Assembly (NCBI GenBank): GCA_011389885.1
Contig: JAABTK010000036.1
Location: 1 to 40,000 of the forward strand
Direction: 5' to 3'
DNA from: Gammaproteobacteria bacterium
Lineage (GTDB): Bacteria > Pseudomonadota > Gammaproteobacteria > Chromatiales > Chromatiaceae
DNA length: 40,000 nt
Under the pieces are notes generated by a model, which ran no database searches, was not told the origin of the DNA, and saw only the letters and a program-made list of their open reading frames with translations. A program made the translations under genes and the position numbers. Positions 30,658 to 39,742 of the stretch are shown one piece after another; position 1 is the stretch's first letter, and every line of letters begins with the position of its first letter.

Positions 30658-32010
30658 TCACCATAGATCCGAGCCGGTGCGCACGAAATCACCAAAGGTT
30701 TCCCGCAGACTGAAGCCGCCGCTAAGGCCAAGGTTCAGGTTCACGCCCAGCTCGACGATGTCGTCGTCGTAGCTGTATTCGTGGAGATTGCTGCTGCGCT
30801 CAATGCGGCGCACGCCGGCATACACGCCCATCCACTCGCGCCAGGCGTAATTGAGTCGGATGTGGTATTGCAGGATATCGTCTGTACGAAACGGATCGGC
30901 GTCAACATATTCCTCTTCATTAAAGCCAATGCCGAGATCGGTGCTGAAGCGCGGGTACCAGACATGGTTCCAGTTGGCGCCGTAGAAACGGGTGATGCGG
31001 TGATCGCCCCAGCCGTCGCTCTCCGAAAAACCCTGAGAGGCCTCTACGGTGAAGGTGGAGTAGCTGCGCGGTTTCCAGTTCACCCCGAGGCGCCAAATCG
31101 CGCTGGAACTGTCTTCCAGCGAGGCATCATCCATATCCTTCCAGCCCCAGCCGACGCCGGCGAAGCCCTGGGTCTGATAGGTCAAATCCCAAATGGCGCT
31201 CAGCATCAGGTAGTACTGATCGCTGTCGTAGCCGTCGCTCCAGTAATCGTAGCGATTCATCGACCCCGAAAGCTCCATCGAGGTGTTGGGCTGAACCCGG
31301 TGGCTCAGCGCCAGGCGCACACGGTCCACCGTGCGCTCGCGGGCCCAGGTCACGGATTCATTGTTGGTGTATTGGCGCTCTTCATGGATCACGTCCAGAT
31401 CCCACCGGTCCTTGCTGGTGAATTCATAGCCCACACTGGCGATGAGCCCCCACTCTTCGAATTCGTTGGGCTCACGAAAAAACTCCGCCAACTCGCCCTG
31501 CAGCAAGTCTTCGCCGCGCGCCTCATGGCCCAGGATGTATTGCAGCCCGGCATACAGCGAGAGGCTTTCGGTGGGCTCCCAGTCGTAATCGAGCAGGGCC
31601 ACCCAGTCCACATAGTCGTCGTCGGAGCTGTCCGCGTAGGAGGCGAAATCGGCCTGCATCTTCAGGCCGATTTGCCCTTTATGGTAGGGGTCGCCGGCGA
31701 TCCAGGCCGCCGAAGGCGTGAGAATGGAGACGTAGGAGCCGGTGGTGTTCACCGCCTGGGAGGTCACGTTGGCGTCGTAGGCCACCCGAAAATCGATATT
31801 CGGATAGAAACGGAAACCGCCCCATTGATAGCCGTCGCCCTCTTGCACGATTTCGGCCTGCTCGCCCTGCTCCATCTTCGCCACGTCCGACGCCGCGGGC
31901 GCACGCATGGGCGGCTCCTGAGCGGCGGCCAATGTCGATGCGCCAATCAGCGCCGCACCCTGGGCCAGCCTGCGCGCCGTCTTGATCAAGTTACGCTGGA
32001 TGTTCATCAT
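30658..32010 (-). CDS. VpsM-like outer-membrane beta-barrel of the exopolysaccharide operon
   Basis: 450 residues. Signal peptide with cleavage near STLAAAQ-EPP. From residue ~60 nearly the whole protein is alternating amphipathic strands with many aromatic residues (GGFRFYPNIDFRVAYDANVT, LYAGLQYILGHE, AGVGWGWKDM, YHIRLNYAWREWMGVYAGVR), ending in an aromatic residue (GSDLW) as outer-membrane barrels do. Similar proteins (VpsM and BBP2-type barrels) head exopolysaccharide operons just before an OPX gene and are thought to form or assist the outer-membrane passage. AGGTG lies 7 nt before the ATG at 32010. First gene of the operon, 102 bp from the divergent MIF-like gene. Confidence 0.85.
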   Translation of the reverse strand: MMNIQRNLIKTARRLAQGAALIGASTLAAAQEPPMRAPAASDVAKMEQGEQAEIVQEGDGYQWGGFRFYPNIDFRVAYDANVTSQAVNTTGSYVSILTPSAAWIAGDPYHKGQIGLKMQADFASYADSSDDDYVDWVALLDYDWEPTESLSLYAGLQYILGHEARGEDLLQGELAEFFREPNEFEEWGLIASVGYEFTSKDRWDLDVIHEERQYTNNESVTWARERTVDRVRLALSHRVQPNTSMELSGSMNRYDYWSDGYDSDQYYLMLSAIWDLTYQTQGFAGVGWGWKDMDDASLEDSSSAIWRLGVNWKPRSYSTFTVEASQGFSESDGWGDHRITRFYGANWNHVWYPRFSTDLGIGFNEEEYVDADPFRTDDILQYHIRLNYAWREWMGVYAGVRRIERSSNLHEYSYDDDIVELGVNLNLGLSGGFSLRETFGDFVRTGSDLW

Positions 32011-32112
32011 TAAGCACACCTAAATCCTACCTGACTGATATTGTATCCCGGCCCCGCCCATGGCGAGGAGCCCCTTCGAAACCTTTCCCGTCGACCACCA
32101 GGAGTCATGCCC

Positions 32113-32457
32113 ATGCCCTTGCTGAAGCTCACCACCAACGCCCCGGCAGCCAACCGCTCGTCGCTGCTTGCCGCCCTGTCCGCGCATACGGCGGAGCTGC
32201 TGCAAAAGCCCGAACGCTTCGTCATGATCACCTTCGAGCAGAATGCCGATATGCTGTTCGCCGGCTCGTCCGCCCCGCTGGCCTACATCGAGCTGAAAAG
32301 CATCGGTCTGCCGGAACAGCGCACCCGCCGCTTGGCGGAGGGCCTGTGTCGCTTGGTCCAGACCGAGCTGGGAATCCCGGCCGATCGCGTCTATATCGAA
32401 TTCTCCAACGCCGCCCGCCATCTGTGGGGATGGAATGCCGGCACCTTCGAAAAGTGA
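32113..32457 (+). CDS. MIF/phenylpyruvate tautomerase family protein
   Basis: 114 residues, the size of animal MIF (115 with Met). Start at 32113 gives MPLLKLTTN with Pro2 exposed after Met removal, the catalytic base of the family, and AGGAG at a proper 8-nt distance; the ATG at 32107 is too close to it. Further matches: MLFAGSSAPLAYIELKSIG (47-65) and the C-terminal GIPADRVYIEFSNAARHLWG and WNAGTF. Phenylpyruvate or related keto-enol tautomerase activity is likely; physiological substrate unknown. Gene is divergent from the exopolysaccharide operon and stands alone. Confidence 0.92.
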   Translation: MPLLKLTTNAPAANRSSLLAALSAHTAELLQKPERFVMITFEQNADMLFAGSSAPLAYIELKSIGLPEQRTRRLAEGLCRLVQTELGIPADRVYIEFSNAARHLWGWNAGTFEK

Positions 32458-32549
32458 CCGCACGGACGCCCCACAGGGGGAGTCTAGCCCATCCGCCGAA
32501 CCACTGGAACCGTCGCGGCAAAAATATTCCAAAACCCAAGGCGTTCTTT

Positions 32550-32577
32550 GAGCGCGACAGCGCCCGCCGTCGCGCTC
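32550..32577. other. Perfect hairpin between convergent genes
   Basis: GAGCGCGAC and GTCGCGCTC form a perfect 9-bp stem around a 10-nt loop. It overlaps the stop codon of the minus-strand gene ending at 32576 and lies 92 bp after the MIF-like gene. No T tract follows on either strand, so a rho-independent terminator is doubtful, though it sits where one would be useful. Confidence 0.45.
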
Positions 32578-33517
32578 AGGCCTCGCGGGACCAAAACCTC
32601 AGGCCATGCAGCCGGCGGCATTCCCGCCCCTGGCCCTCGGTATCGAGCAGCAGGAGGCGCCGGGCCGGCCAGCGCGGCCCATGCAGGCCGTAGTCTGCCG
32701 GGTCGCCCGCCGGGACCAAGGCCCAGCCGGCGGAAGGCCGGGTAGTGCGGTAGGCCAGACCGACCAAGCCAGCCGCCGCCCGCTCGAAGGGACCGCCGCC
32801 GCACACTCCCGCCAAGCCGCCGGCGCTCAGCGCGGGCAATGCGCCGCCGCCCCAGAACCAGAGCCCGTTGCAGCGCTGTGCGTCCATCCCGGACGAAAGG
32901 CCTTCATGGAGCAGCATTTGCGCCTCGTTCAACAAGCCATGCCAAAGCAAACCCGTCTCGCCCGCGGGCAGCGAACCGCGGACATCGCGCCCCAGGGCCT
33001 GATCCAGGGGCGTGAACCCTGGCAAGGCCGGCATCTCGACCCGCACCGGCCAGCCTAGGCCCGTCCAAGACTCGAAATGCAGCCCGCGATCGGCGAAGGC
33101 CGCATTGAACACCGCCTGATAGTTTAGCGCGGTTGCCGCATCGAATTCAGGGCTTTTGTCACAACTGAGCACCAAGCTGGCGCGATCGGCGAGGAAAACA
33201 GCGGGGGTGGCGAGCAACCAGAGTCCGGCGGCATCCAGCCCCGCCCCCTGGGCTAGTATGGCGCCCACCGGCGCCTCGCCGCGGCGGAATTCGCCGCCGA
33301 AGAGCGATAATAGGGTTTCATGATGCCCGGGGAAACCGCAGGTCGCCGGATTCCCTCGGGCCGCGATCCGCCGCAGCCGCCGCCAGCCTTCCGGCGCCTG
33401 ACCCGTCAGGGGAGCGAAACAGGGCGGACAAAGCACCACCAGCGAATCGCACAGGTCCCCGCCGAATCCGCCTAAGGCGCCCAAGCCGGCCCCGCGGCGC
33501 TTCGCCGCCGTCACCAC
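32576..33517 (-). CDS. Conserved protein of unknown function (COG4255-like, sometimes annotated phosphoglycerate mutase)
   Basis: 313 residues from a GTG; the start is uncertain because GTG codons occur at 33517 and 33514 and no strong ribosome-binding site is seen. Recognisable features are DAAGLWLLATPAVFLADRAS, ALNYQAVFNAAFADRGLHFE and NEAQMLLHE followed by NGLWFWGGGALP, a pattern I associate with uncharacterised gammaproteobacterial proteins loosely annotated as phosphoglycerate mutase. The metal ligands of a true independent mutase are not evident, so I do not claim that activity. 31 bp after hom on the same strand, hence probably the third gene of the alaC-hom operon, at the place where thrC is often found. 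Confidence 0.7.
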   Translation of the reverse strand: MVTAAKRRGAGLGALGGFGGDLCDSLVVLCPPCFAPLTGQAPEGWRRLRRIAARGNPATCGFPGHHETLLSLFGGEFRRGEAPVGAILAQGAGLDAAGLWLLATPAVFLADRASLVLSCDKSPEFDAATALNYQAVFNAAFADRGLHFESWTGLGWPVRVEMPALPGFTPLDQALGRDVRGSLPAGETGLLWHGLLNEAQMLLHEGLSSGMDAQRCNGLWFWGGGALPALSAGGLAGVCGGGPFERAAAGLVGLAYRTTRPSAGWALVPAGDPADYGLHGPRWPARRLLLLDTEGQGRECRRLHGLRFWSREA

Positions 33518-33548
33518 TGCGAAATCGGCTGCATTGCGTTGCCGCCGT

Positions 33549-34889
33549 TCAGCCCGCCAAGTGCTCCACCCGAATCCGCGCCACCTGCCCGCACACGGAC
33601 TCCAAGGCCTCGATCTGTTGGATGGCGCGATTCATGCGACCCTCCTTGACTCGCTGGGTGAGCATCACCACCGGCACGTCGGTATCGCCCGCCTCGGGCT
33701 CCTTCTGCTGCATGGCCTCGATGCTGATGCCCGAATCGCCGAGGATGCCGGCGATGCCGGCCACCACGCCCGGAACGTCTTTCACCCGCATGCGCAGGTA
33801 ATAGGCGGTGACCACCTCTTCCATCGGCAACACCGGGTGATCCGACAGCTCATCGGGCTGAAACGCCAGGTGCGGGATGCGATTCTTGGGGTCCGTGGTC
33901 AGCGCCCGCACCACATCCACGATGTCCGCGATCACCGCCGAGGCGGTGGGTTCAGAGCCGGCGCCCGCGCCATAGTAGAGCGTGGGCCCCACTGCATCGC
34001 CCTGGACCAGCACCGCGTTCATCACTCCGTCCACATTGGCGATTAGCCGCTTTTCGGGGATTAGCGTCGGATGCACCCGCAGCTCCACGCCCTCGCTGGT
34101 CTGACGGGCCACGCCCAAATGCTTAATCGCATACCCAAAGCCGGCGGCGTAATTCACATCCGCGCGGGTAATGCGGCTGATGCCCTCGGTGTAGGTCTTG
34201 TCGAACTGCAGCGGGATGCCGAAGGCGATGGAGCCGATGATGGTCAGCTTGTGGGCGGCGTCGATGCCCTCCACATCGAAGGTCGGATCCGCTTCCGCAT
34301 AGCCCAAGACCTGGGCCTCGGCCAGCACATCATCGAAATCGCGGCCCTTGTGGGCCATTTCGGTGAGGATGAAATTGCCGGTGCCGTTAATGATGCCGGC
34401 CACCCATTCGATTTGGTTCGCCGCCAGCCCCTCGCGCAGGGCCTTAATGATTGGGATGCCGCCGGCCACCGCCGCCTCGAAGGCCACGGTCACGCCGCGG
34501 GCCTGCGCAGCCTCGAAGATCTCGTTGCCGTGCCGGGCGATTAAGGCCTTGTTGGCCGTGACCACATGCTTGCCATTGGCGATGGCCTGCAACACCAGCT
34601 CACGCGCCGGCGAATAGCCGCCGATCAGTTCGACCACGATCTGCACGTCCGGATCATTGACCACCGCGAACGCATCGTCGGTGATCTTCATTTGGTCCGT
34701 GCCGCCAAACGCGGCCGGGTCGTACTGCTTGGCCGCGGCATGGGTGATGTGGATGCCGCGGCCGGCGCGGCGCACGATTTCCTGCGCATTGCGCCGCAGC
34801 ACGCTCACCGTGCCGCCGCCCACGGTCCCGAGGCCGAGCAGGCCCACGTTGACCGGTTTCAGTTTGGAATCGGATTTTGCAACTACCAT
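33549..34889 (-). CDS. hom: Homoserine dehydrogenase
   Basis: 446 residues, stand-alone type without aspartokinase. NAD(P)-binding VNVGLLGLGTVGGGTV (13-28), VVTANKALIARHG with the catalytic-region Lys, NGTGNFIL, EADPTFDVEGIDAAHKL (substrate and metal site), and a C-terminal ACT domain (around VPGVVAGIAGILGDSGISIE), so threonine feedback is expected. Reduces aspartate semialdehyde to homoserine on the path to threonine and methionine. Begins 7 bp after alaC. No threonine-type leader peptide seen upstream of the pair. Confidence 0.96.
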   Translation of the reverse strand: MVVAKSDSKLKPVNVGLLGLGTVGGGTVSVLRRNAQEIVRRAGRGIHITHAAAKQYDPAAFGGTDQMKITDDAFAVVNDPDVQIVVELIGGYSPARELVLQAIANGKHVVTANKALIARHGNEIFEAAQARGVTVAFEAAVAGGIPIIKALREGLAANQIEWVAGIINGTGNFILTEMAHKGRDFDDVLAEAQVLGYAEADPTFDVEGIDAAHKLTIIGSIAFGIPLQFDKTYTEGISRITRADVNYAAGFGYAIKHLGVARQTSEGVELRVHPTLIPEKRLIANVDGVMNAVLVQGDAVGPTLYYGAGAGSEPTASAVIADIVDVVRALTTDPKNRIPHLAFQPDELSDHPVLPMEEVVTAYYLRMRVKDVPGVVAGIAGILGDSGISIEAMQQKEPEAGDTDVPVVMLTQRVKEGRMNRAIQQIEALESVCGQVARIRVEHLAG

Positions 34890-34896
34890 TTTCTAC

Positions 34897-36102
34897 TTAA
34901 GCCCCCGCGGCACCGTCGTGCCGAAACATATCGCGCAGGCATCGCACGGCTTGGCGCGTCCGATGCTCGTTCTCGATCAGGCTGAAACGCACATGATCGT
35001 CCCCGTGTTGGCCGAAACCGATCCCCGGCGACACCGCCACCTTGGCCTCGCGCAACACCTTCTTGGAAAACTCCAGCGAGCCCATTTCCCGATAAGGCTC
35101 AGGGATGGGCGCCCAGACGAACATGGTGGCCTGGGGCCGCTCCACCGGCCAGCCGGCCGCATTCAGCCCGTCACACAACACATTGCGTCGGCGCTGATAC
35201 ATGTCCCTGATCTCGCGCACGCAATCCTGCGGCCCCTCCAGCGCCTGAATGGCCGCCACCTGGATGGGGGTGAAGGTGCCGTAGTCCAAATAGGACTTAA
35301 TGCGCCCCAAGGCGGCCACCAGGGTGGCATTGCCGCACATAAAGCCCACCCGCCAACCCGGCATGTTGTAACTCTTCGACAGCGAAAAGGACTCCACCGC
35401 CACCTCGTCCGCCCCCGGCACTTGCAGGATCGAGGGGGCCTTATAGCCGTCGAACACGATGTCGGCATAGGCGATGTCATGCACCACCCAGATGTTGTAT
35501 TCCCGCGCGATCTCAATCACCTTGCGGAAGAACTCTAAATCGACGCACTGGGTGGTCGGATTGCCCGGAAAGTTCAACACCAGCATCTTGGGCCGCGGCC
35601 AGGAGTCGATAATCGCCGCCCGCAGCTTTTCAAAAAAATCCACCCCGGGCACCAAAGGCACATGCCGCACATCGGCCCCCGAGATCACGAAGCCGTAAGG
35701 GTGAATCGGATAGGCCGGATTGGGCACCAGCACCGAATCCCCCGGCCCCATGCAGGCTAGGGCCAGGTGCGCCAGGCCCTCCTTGGAGCCGATGGTGACG
35801 ATGGCCTGGGTCTCGGGATCCAGATCCACCTCAAAGCGGTCCTTGTACCAATGGCAGATCGCCTTGCGCAGGCGCGGGATGCCGCGGGACATGGAGTAGC
35901 GATGGGTGTCCTTGCGCGCCGCCGCCTCGCGCAGCTTGTCTACGATATGCTGGGGCGTGGGCTGGTCCGGATTGCCCATGCCGAAATCCACGATATCCTC
36001 CCCGCGGGCCCGCGCCGCCGCCTTCAACTCGTTCACAATGTTGAAAACATAGGGCGGCAAGCGCTTGATGCGCATGAACTCTTCCATTTCGGGCGTAGAC
36101 AC
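34897..36102 (-). CDS. alaC: Alanine/glutamate-pyruvate aminotransferase, class I
   Basis: 401 residues. PLP fold-type [13 protein letters not shown] near 40, [22 protein letters not shown], and the PLP lysine in [17 protein letters not shown]. Strong resemblance to AlaC-type transaminases, which make alanine from pyruvate with glutamate and commonly sit upstream of hom. The GTG at 36102 is chosen because AAGAGG lies just upstream; an ATG at 36087 would remove five residues. Element G begins 96 bp upstream of the start. Confidence 0.92.
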   Translation of the reverse strand: MSTPEMEEFMRIKRLPPYVFNIVNELKAAARARGEDIVDFGMGNPDQPTPQHIVDKLREAAARKDTHRYSMSRGIPRLRKAICHWYKDRFEVDLDPETQAIVTIGSKEGLAHLALACMGPGDSVLVPNPAYPIHPYGFVISGADVRHVPLVPGVDFFEKLRAAIIDSWPRPKMLVLNFPGNPTTQCVDLEFFRKVIEIAREYNIWVVHDIAYADIVFDGYKAPSILQVPGADEVAVESFSLSKSYNMPGWRVGFMCGNATLVAALGRIKSYLDYGTFTPIQVAAIQALEGPQDCVREIRDMYQRRRNVLCDGLNAAGWPVERPQATMFVWAPIPEPYREMGSLEFSKKVLREAKVAVSPGIGFGQHGDDHVRFSLIENEHRTRQAVRCLRDMFRHDGAAGA

Positions 36103-36197
36103 GGCGACCTCTTAAAAAACGAGAAGGGAAAAGCGGCTAAATTAACCGAGCGGCGCGGGAAAAGTCAAAGCCTTAGTGCGGATTTTCGGCGCGCATC

Positions 36198-36526
36198 CTG
36201 GTGCGCCTGCGCGTAAATTAACGGAAACAACGGCTTTTAGCAACGCAGGGGGCGCAGAGGACCGCAGAGGACGCGGAGGCCGTTTTTGCTTCCACTCGCC
36301 CCCGCGCTCCAGGGCGAGGGCGCCTGCCTGCCCGGCCCCCAGCGCCGCCCGCTCACCTGGAGTACAGCCCTCGGGCTGTGCGTGTTTTCGGGTCTATGGC
36401 CCCGCGCCAAGGCGTGTAGGCTCCGAGGCTGCGGCCATAGGGATCGACCAGCGAAACGCCCCTCTGCGCCCCCTGCGTTGCGAGTGCGCCTGAGCGGTTT
36501 CCGAGACTAAGGCGCGGCTGTGCCAG
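36198..36526. mobile_element. Element G of the dispersed family
   Basis: 329 bp. Left end CTGGTGCGCCTGCGCGTAAA at 36198, reaching CGGAAACAAC at 36231; right end about 36496-36526 (GGTTTCCGAGACTAAGGCGC, ending GCCAG). CGCAGAG-type arms at 36241-36275 and, inverted, 36458-36480. The interior includes a stretch with ACAGCCCTCGGGCTGT near 36364 that is also in element C in the other orientation. Located in the gap between divergent alaC and the Mth938-domain gene. Confidence 0.75.
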
Positions 36527-36668
36527 TGCAGTTGCGCCTGAGGGTCGGAAACACAACCCAGTGTCCGCGGGCTCGCACCCCAGTCCGCGGCCGGGCGCGC
36601 TGAATCAACGCGGCGCTCCCCTGCGTTCCCGGGGGCCGTGGTTTCCCGGGTTGCGCGCAGGCGTACGC
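36523..36668. mobile_element. Element H, short copy sharing its outer CCAG with element G
   Basis: About 146 bp. Left end at 36523 (CCAGTGCAGTTGCGCCTGAG then CGGAAACACAAC); right end decayed at about 36638-36668, where the reverse complement reads GTACGCCTGCGCGCAA. The four bases CCAG at 36523-36526 belong to both the right end of G and the left end of H, making a local palindrome (CTGTGCCAGTGCAG). Ends about 40 bp before the next gene. Confidence 0.6.
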
Positions 36669-36706
36669 GCTTGCACTGGGACCCGAGCTTGAGTATGTTG
36701 CAGGCC

Positions 36707-37075
36707 ATGAGATTTTCCCAGAACTCCAGCGCAACCCATCAAATACAGGCCTATGACGCCAAGGGCTTTCGCATCGACCAGCGGCGCTTTGAAGGCCACT
36801 TGGCGCTGTCGGCGGATCGCGTGCTCAGCCCTTGGGGGCCGCCCGAATTCGCCGACCTGAGGGCGGCGGATTTTGCCCCCGTCTGGGGCCTTGAGCCGGA
36901 GATCCTGGTGCTCGGCGCCGGCCCGCTGCACCGCTGGCCCGAGGCGGAACTCTATCACGCCCTGATGAGCCGCGGGATCGGCGTCGAGGTGATGTCCACC
37001 CCGGCCGCCTGCCGCACCTATAACATCCTTTCAGCCGAGGGACGACGGGTCGCCGCCGCCTTGTTCACCGTCTGA
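36707..37075 (+). CDS. Mth938/DUF498-domain protein (NDUFAF3 family)
   Basis: 122 residues from MRFSQNSSATH (an ATG four codons upstream at 36695 is possible). The domain is recognisable from IQAYDAKGFRIDQRRFEG, PEILVLGAGPLHRW and [20 protein letters not shown], the last being the most conserved stretch. The human relative NDUFAF3 helps assemble complex I; the bacterial role is unknown. Interestingly, the window also encodes a NDUFAF7-type MidA protein (16737-17930). Its 3' end overlaps the convergent membrane-protein gene by 45 bp. Confidence 0.88.
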   Translation: MRFSQNSSATHQIQAYDAKGFRIDQRRFEGHLALSADRVLSPWGPPEFADLRAADFAPVWGLEPEILVLGAGPLHRWPEAELYHALMSRGIGVEVMSTPAACRTYNILSAEGRRVAAALFTV

Positions 37076-37594
37076 GGCCGGGGCGTCTGCGATCACCGCC
37101 ACGCCAGGGTTCGGATGCCGCGTCTGAATGCCCTTGGGCAGCCGATGCTGCATGGCCTGATAAAGCACGTCCGACTCCATGATGATCAGCACCAGCACGG
37201 TCACCATCACCGGCAGGATCCCGATCCCGCCGATCAGCGCCAGCACGGCCTCCTTCATCATGCCGAGGCGGGTGTAGCCGGCCCAGCCCAGGGCGGAGAC
37301 GATCATCAAAAGAACCAGCATGCCGAGAAAGATCAAGCTGCGCCGGGCCGCAATCTGCCAATGACACATCACATACCAGGAGTCCACCCGGCGGGAGCGC
37401 CGCGCCCGCCACAGGATGTAGGACAAGGCGACGAAGGAAAACACGGGCACCAGCGCCAGCGGCTGCCAAAAGGTCTTCACCATGCCCAGCGCGGCCACGA
37501 ACCACAGGATATGGTTGGCGATTAGGTTGGTGAGAAAGATCTCGTGCGGAATGCGGGCCTGATGGCTCTCGCGGTCGGTGATTTGGAATTTCAT
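37031..37594 (-). CDS. Membrane protein of unknown function, four predicted helices
   Basis: 187 residues from [13 protein letters not shown] do not recognise the family. Hydrophobic segments: [48 protein letters not shown] and [20 protein letters not shown], so four inner-membrane helices are likely, with a basic loop between the second and third (RARRSRRVD) and a hydrophilic Gly/Asp-rich C-terminal tail. The tail is encoded within the overlap with the convergent Mth938-domain gene (37031-37075). Start chosen by the family-like soluble N-terminus; the longer frame to 37657 is less likely. Confidence 0.75.
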   Translation of the reverse strand: MKFQITDRESHQARIPHEIFLTNLIANHILWFVAALGMVKTFWQPLALVPVFSFVALSYILWRARRSRRVDSWYVMCHWQIAARRSLIFLGMLVLLMIVSALGWAGYTRLGMMKEAVLALIGGIGILPVMVTVLVLIIMESDVLYQAMQHRLPKGIQTRHPNPGVAVIADAPASDGEQGGGDPSSLG

Positions 37595-37793
37595 GGGGCG
37601 GCATCTTCCGGAAGGAGCGAACGGTTCAAGCATAGCATTATGTCTATCCCGTTGCACTCGACAGACGCCTTTGGTTGGCCTTGCATCGGCTTTTTATTGT
37701 AGTATGCGGCTCGGAAAACCGTCCGACGCCTGCACCGAGGCGCCTGCGTCGCCCAGTCCGTATCCGCAACCCGAGCCCAACGGCATCGAAATT

Positions 37794-38867
37794 ATGCAAA
37801 AAATCCTCGTCACCGGCGGCGCCGGTTTCATCGGCGGCAATTTCATCCGCCTCCTGCTGCTGGAGCATCAGGACTACCAAGTGCTCAACCTCGACCGCCT
37901 GACCTACGCCGGCAACCCCGAAACCCTGGCGGACCTGGCCGACGACCCGCGCTATGCCTTCGTGCAGGGGGATATCGGCGATGCGGAGCTGGTGCGGGCG
38001 CTGTTGCGCGAACACCAGCCCGACGCGGTGGTGAATTTCGCCGCCGAGAGCCATGTGGACCGCTCCATCGACGGCCCGGCGGCGTTCATCGAAACCAATG
38101 TGATGGGAACCTTCAACCTGCTGGACAAGGCGCGTGAGCATTGGAAGGGCCTGGCCCCATCGGCGGCCGGCGGATTTCGCTTTCTGCATGTCTCCACCGA
38201 CGAGGTGTACGGCTCCCTGGGCCCGGAGGGCAGGTTCCGGGAAGACACCCCCTACGCCCCCAACTCGCCCTACTCCGCCTCCAAGGCCTCGTCGGACCAC
38301 CTGGTGCGCGCCTGGTTTCATACCTATGGCCTGCCGGTGCTCACCACCAACTGCTCCAACAACTACGGGTCCTACCAGTTCCCCGAAAAGCTGATCCCGT
38401 TGATGACGCTCAACGCCTTGGCCGGCAAGCCGCTGCCGATCTATGGCAACGGCGAGAACGTGCGCGACTGGCTGTATGTGCGCGACCACTGCCGGGCCAT
38501 CCTGCGAGTGCTGGAGCAGGGCGAGCCGGGCGAGGTCTACAACATCGGCGGCGATAGCGAAAAGACCAACCTGGAGGTGGTGGACACCCTGTGTGCGGTG
38601 CTCGATGAATTGGTCCCCGATTCGCCCTATCGGCCCCATGCGCAATTGAAGACCTTCGTCAGCGACCGCCCGGGTCACGACCAGCGCTACGCCATCGACG
38701 CCTCCAAGATTCAGGGCCAGCTCGGCTGGCATCCGGAGGAGGACTTCGAGAGCGGCCTGCGCAAGACCATTCAGTGGTATCTGGACCATGCAGGCTGGTG
38801 CGAACGGGTGATGGACGGCAGCTACCGCGGCGAGCGCCTGGGCGCCCTCGAAGGTGAAGACGCATGA
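37794..38867 (+). CDS. rfbB: dTDP-glucose 4,6-dehydratase
   Basis: 357 residues (E. coli RfbB 361). Extended [19 protein letters not shown] at the N-terminus binds NAD+, [28 protein letters not shown] (Thr-Asp-Glu catalytic), and [15 protein letters not shown] (Tyr and Lys). Second step of dTDP-L-rhamnose synthesis, making dTDP-4-keto-6-deoxyglucose in the cytosol. The ATG at 37794 matches the family N-terminus although no strong ribosome-binding site is seen. The 199-bp upstream region has an AT-rich stretch near 37690-37705 that may hold the promoter, but hexamers are not convincing. Its stop overlaps the rfbA start (ATGA). Confidence 0.97.
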   Translation: MQKILVTGGAGFIGGNFIRLLLLEHQDYQVLNLDRLTYAGNPETLADLADDPRYAFVQGDIGDAELVRALLREHQPDAVVNFAAESHVDRSIDGPAAFIETNVMGTFNLLDKAREHWKGLAPSAAGGFRFLHVSTDEVYGSLGPEGRFREDTPYAPNSPYSASKASSDHLVRAWFHTYGLPVLTTNCSNNYGSYQFPEKLIPLMTLNALAGKPLPIYGNGENVRDWLYVRDHCRAILRVLEQGEPGEVYNIGGDSEKTNLEVVDTLCAVLDELVPDSPYRPHAQLKTFVSDRPGHDQRYAIDASKIQGQLGWHPEEDFESGLRKTIQWYLDHAGWCERVMDGSYRGERLGALEGEDA

Positions 38868-39742
38868 AAGGGATTATCCTGGCCGGCGGCTCCGGCACCC
38901 GCCTCTACCCGCTGACCCGCTCCATCAGCAAGCAACTGCTCCCGGTCTACGACAAGCCGATGATCTATTACCCGCTGTCGGTGCTGATGATGGCGGGGAT
39001 TCGCGACATCCTGGTGATCACCACCCCCCACGATAATCCGCTGTTTCGCACCCTGCTGGGCGACGGCGCCCAATGGGGGCTGCGGCTGCAATACGCCGAA
39101 CAGCCGGAACCGGGCGGGCTGGCCCAGGCGTTCCTGATCGGGCGGGATTTCGTCGCCGGCGAGGCCTGTTGCCTGATCCTGGGTGACAACATCTTCCATG
39201 GCCATGGCCTGCGCGAGACCCTGACCCGAGCGGCGAGCCGGGAGGTCGGCGCCACCGTGTTCGGCTATTGGGTGAAGGACCCGGAGCGCTACGGCGTGGC
39301 GGAGATCGACAAGGAAGGCAAGGTGTTGAGCTTGGTGGAAAAGCCCGCGGAGCCGAGATCCAACTGGGCGGTCACCGGGTTGTATTTCTACGACCGCCAG
39401 GTATCGGATCTGGCCGCCGCGCTGAAGCCCTCGCCACGCGGCGAGCTGGAGATCACCGACCTCAACAACCTATATCGGGACCAGGGCCAGTTGCGCCTGG
39501 AAAAAATGGGCCGCGGCATGGCCTGGCTCGACACCGGCACCCACGACTCCCTGCTAATGGCCTCCAACTTTATCGAGACCATTGAGCAGCGGCAGGGCCT
39601 GAAGGTCTGCTGCCCGGAGGAGGTGGCCTTTCACCAAGGCTGGATCGAACGCGAACAGCTGCGGATCCAGGGCGAGGCCCTGAAGAAAAACGGCTACGGC
39701 GAATATCTGCTCAACCTCTATCGACACGGAGACGAACTATGA
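38864..39742 (+). CDS. rfbA: Glucose-1-phosphate thymidylyltransferase
   Basis: 292 residues (E. coli RfbA 293). Begins [18 protein letters not shown] with the nucleotide-binding loop, then [46 protein letters not shown] and [11 protein letters not shown]. First step of dTDP-rhamnose synthesis: dTTP plus glucose-1-phosphate to dTDP-glucose. Overlaps rfbB and rfbC by ATGA at both ends, so the three genes are co-transcribed and translationally coupled. Confidence 0.97.
   Translation: MKGIILAGGSGTRLYPLTRSISKQLLPVYDKPMIYYPLSVLMMAGIRDILVITTPHDNPLFRTLLGDGAQWGLRLQYAEQPEPGGLAQAFLIGRDFVAGEACCLILGDNIFHGHGLRETLTRAASREVGATVFGYWVKDPERYGVAEIDKEGKVLSLVEKPAEPRSNWAVTGLYFYDRQVSDLAAALKPSPRGELEITDLNNLYRDQGQLRLEKMGRGMAWLDTGTHDSLLMASNFIETIEQRQGLKVCCPEEVAFHQGWIEREQLRIQGEALKKNGYGEYLLNLYRHGDEL

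Noticed and set aside
30781-32013. Plus-strand frame of 410 codons antisense to the barrel gene
   Set aside because: The minus-strand protein has a signal peptide, barrel strands and the right operon position; the antisense product is an Ala/Val/Gly-rich shadow.
37644-38789. Minus-strand frame of 381 codons antisense to rfbB
   Set aside because: rfbB is supported along its whole length by family motifs and by coupling to rfbA.
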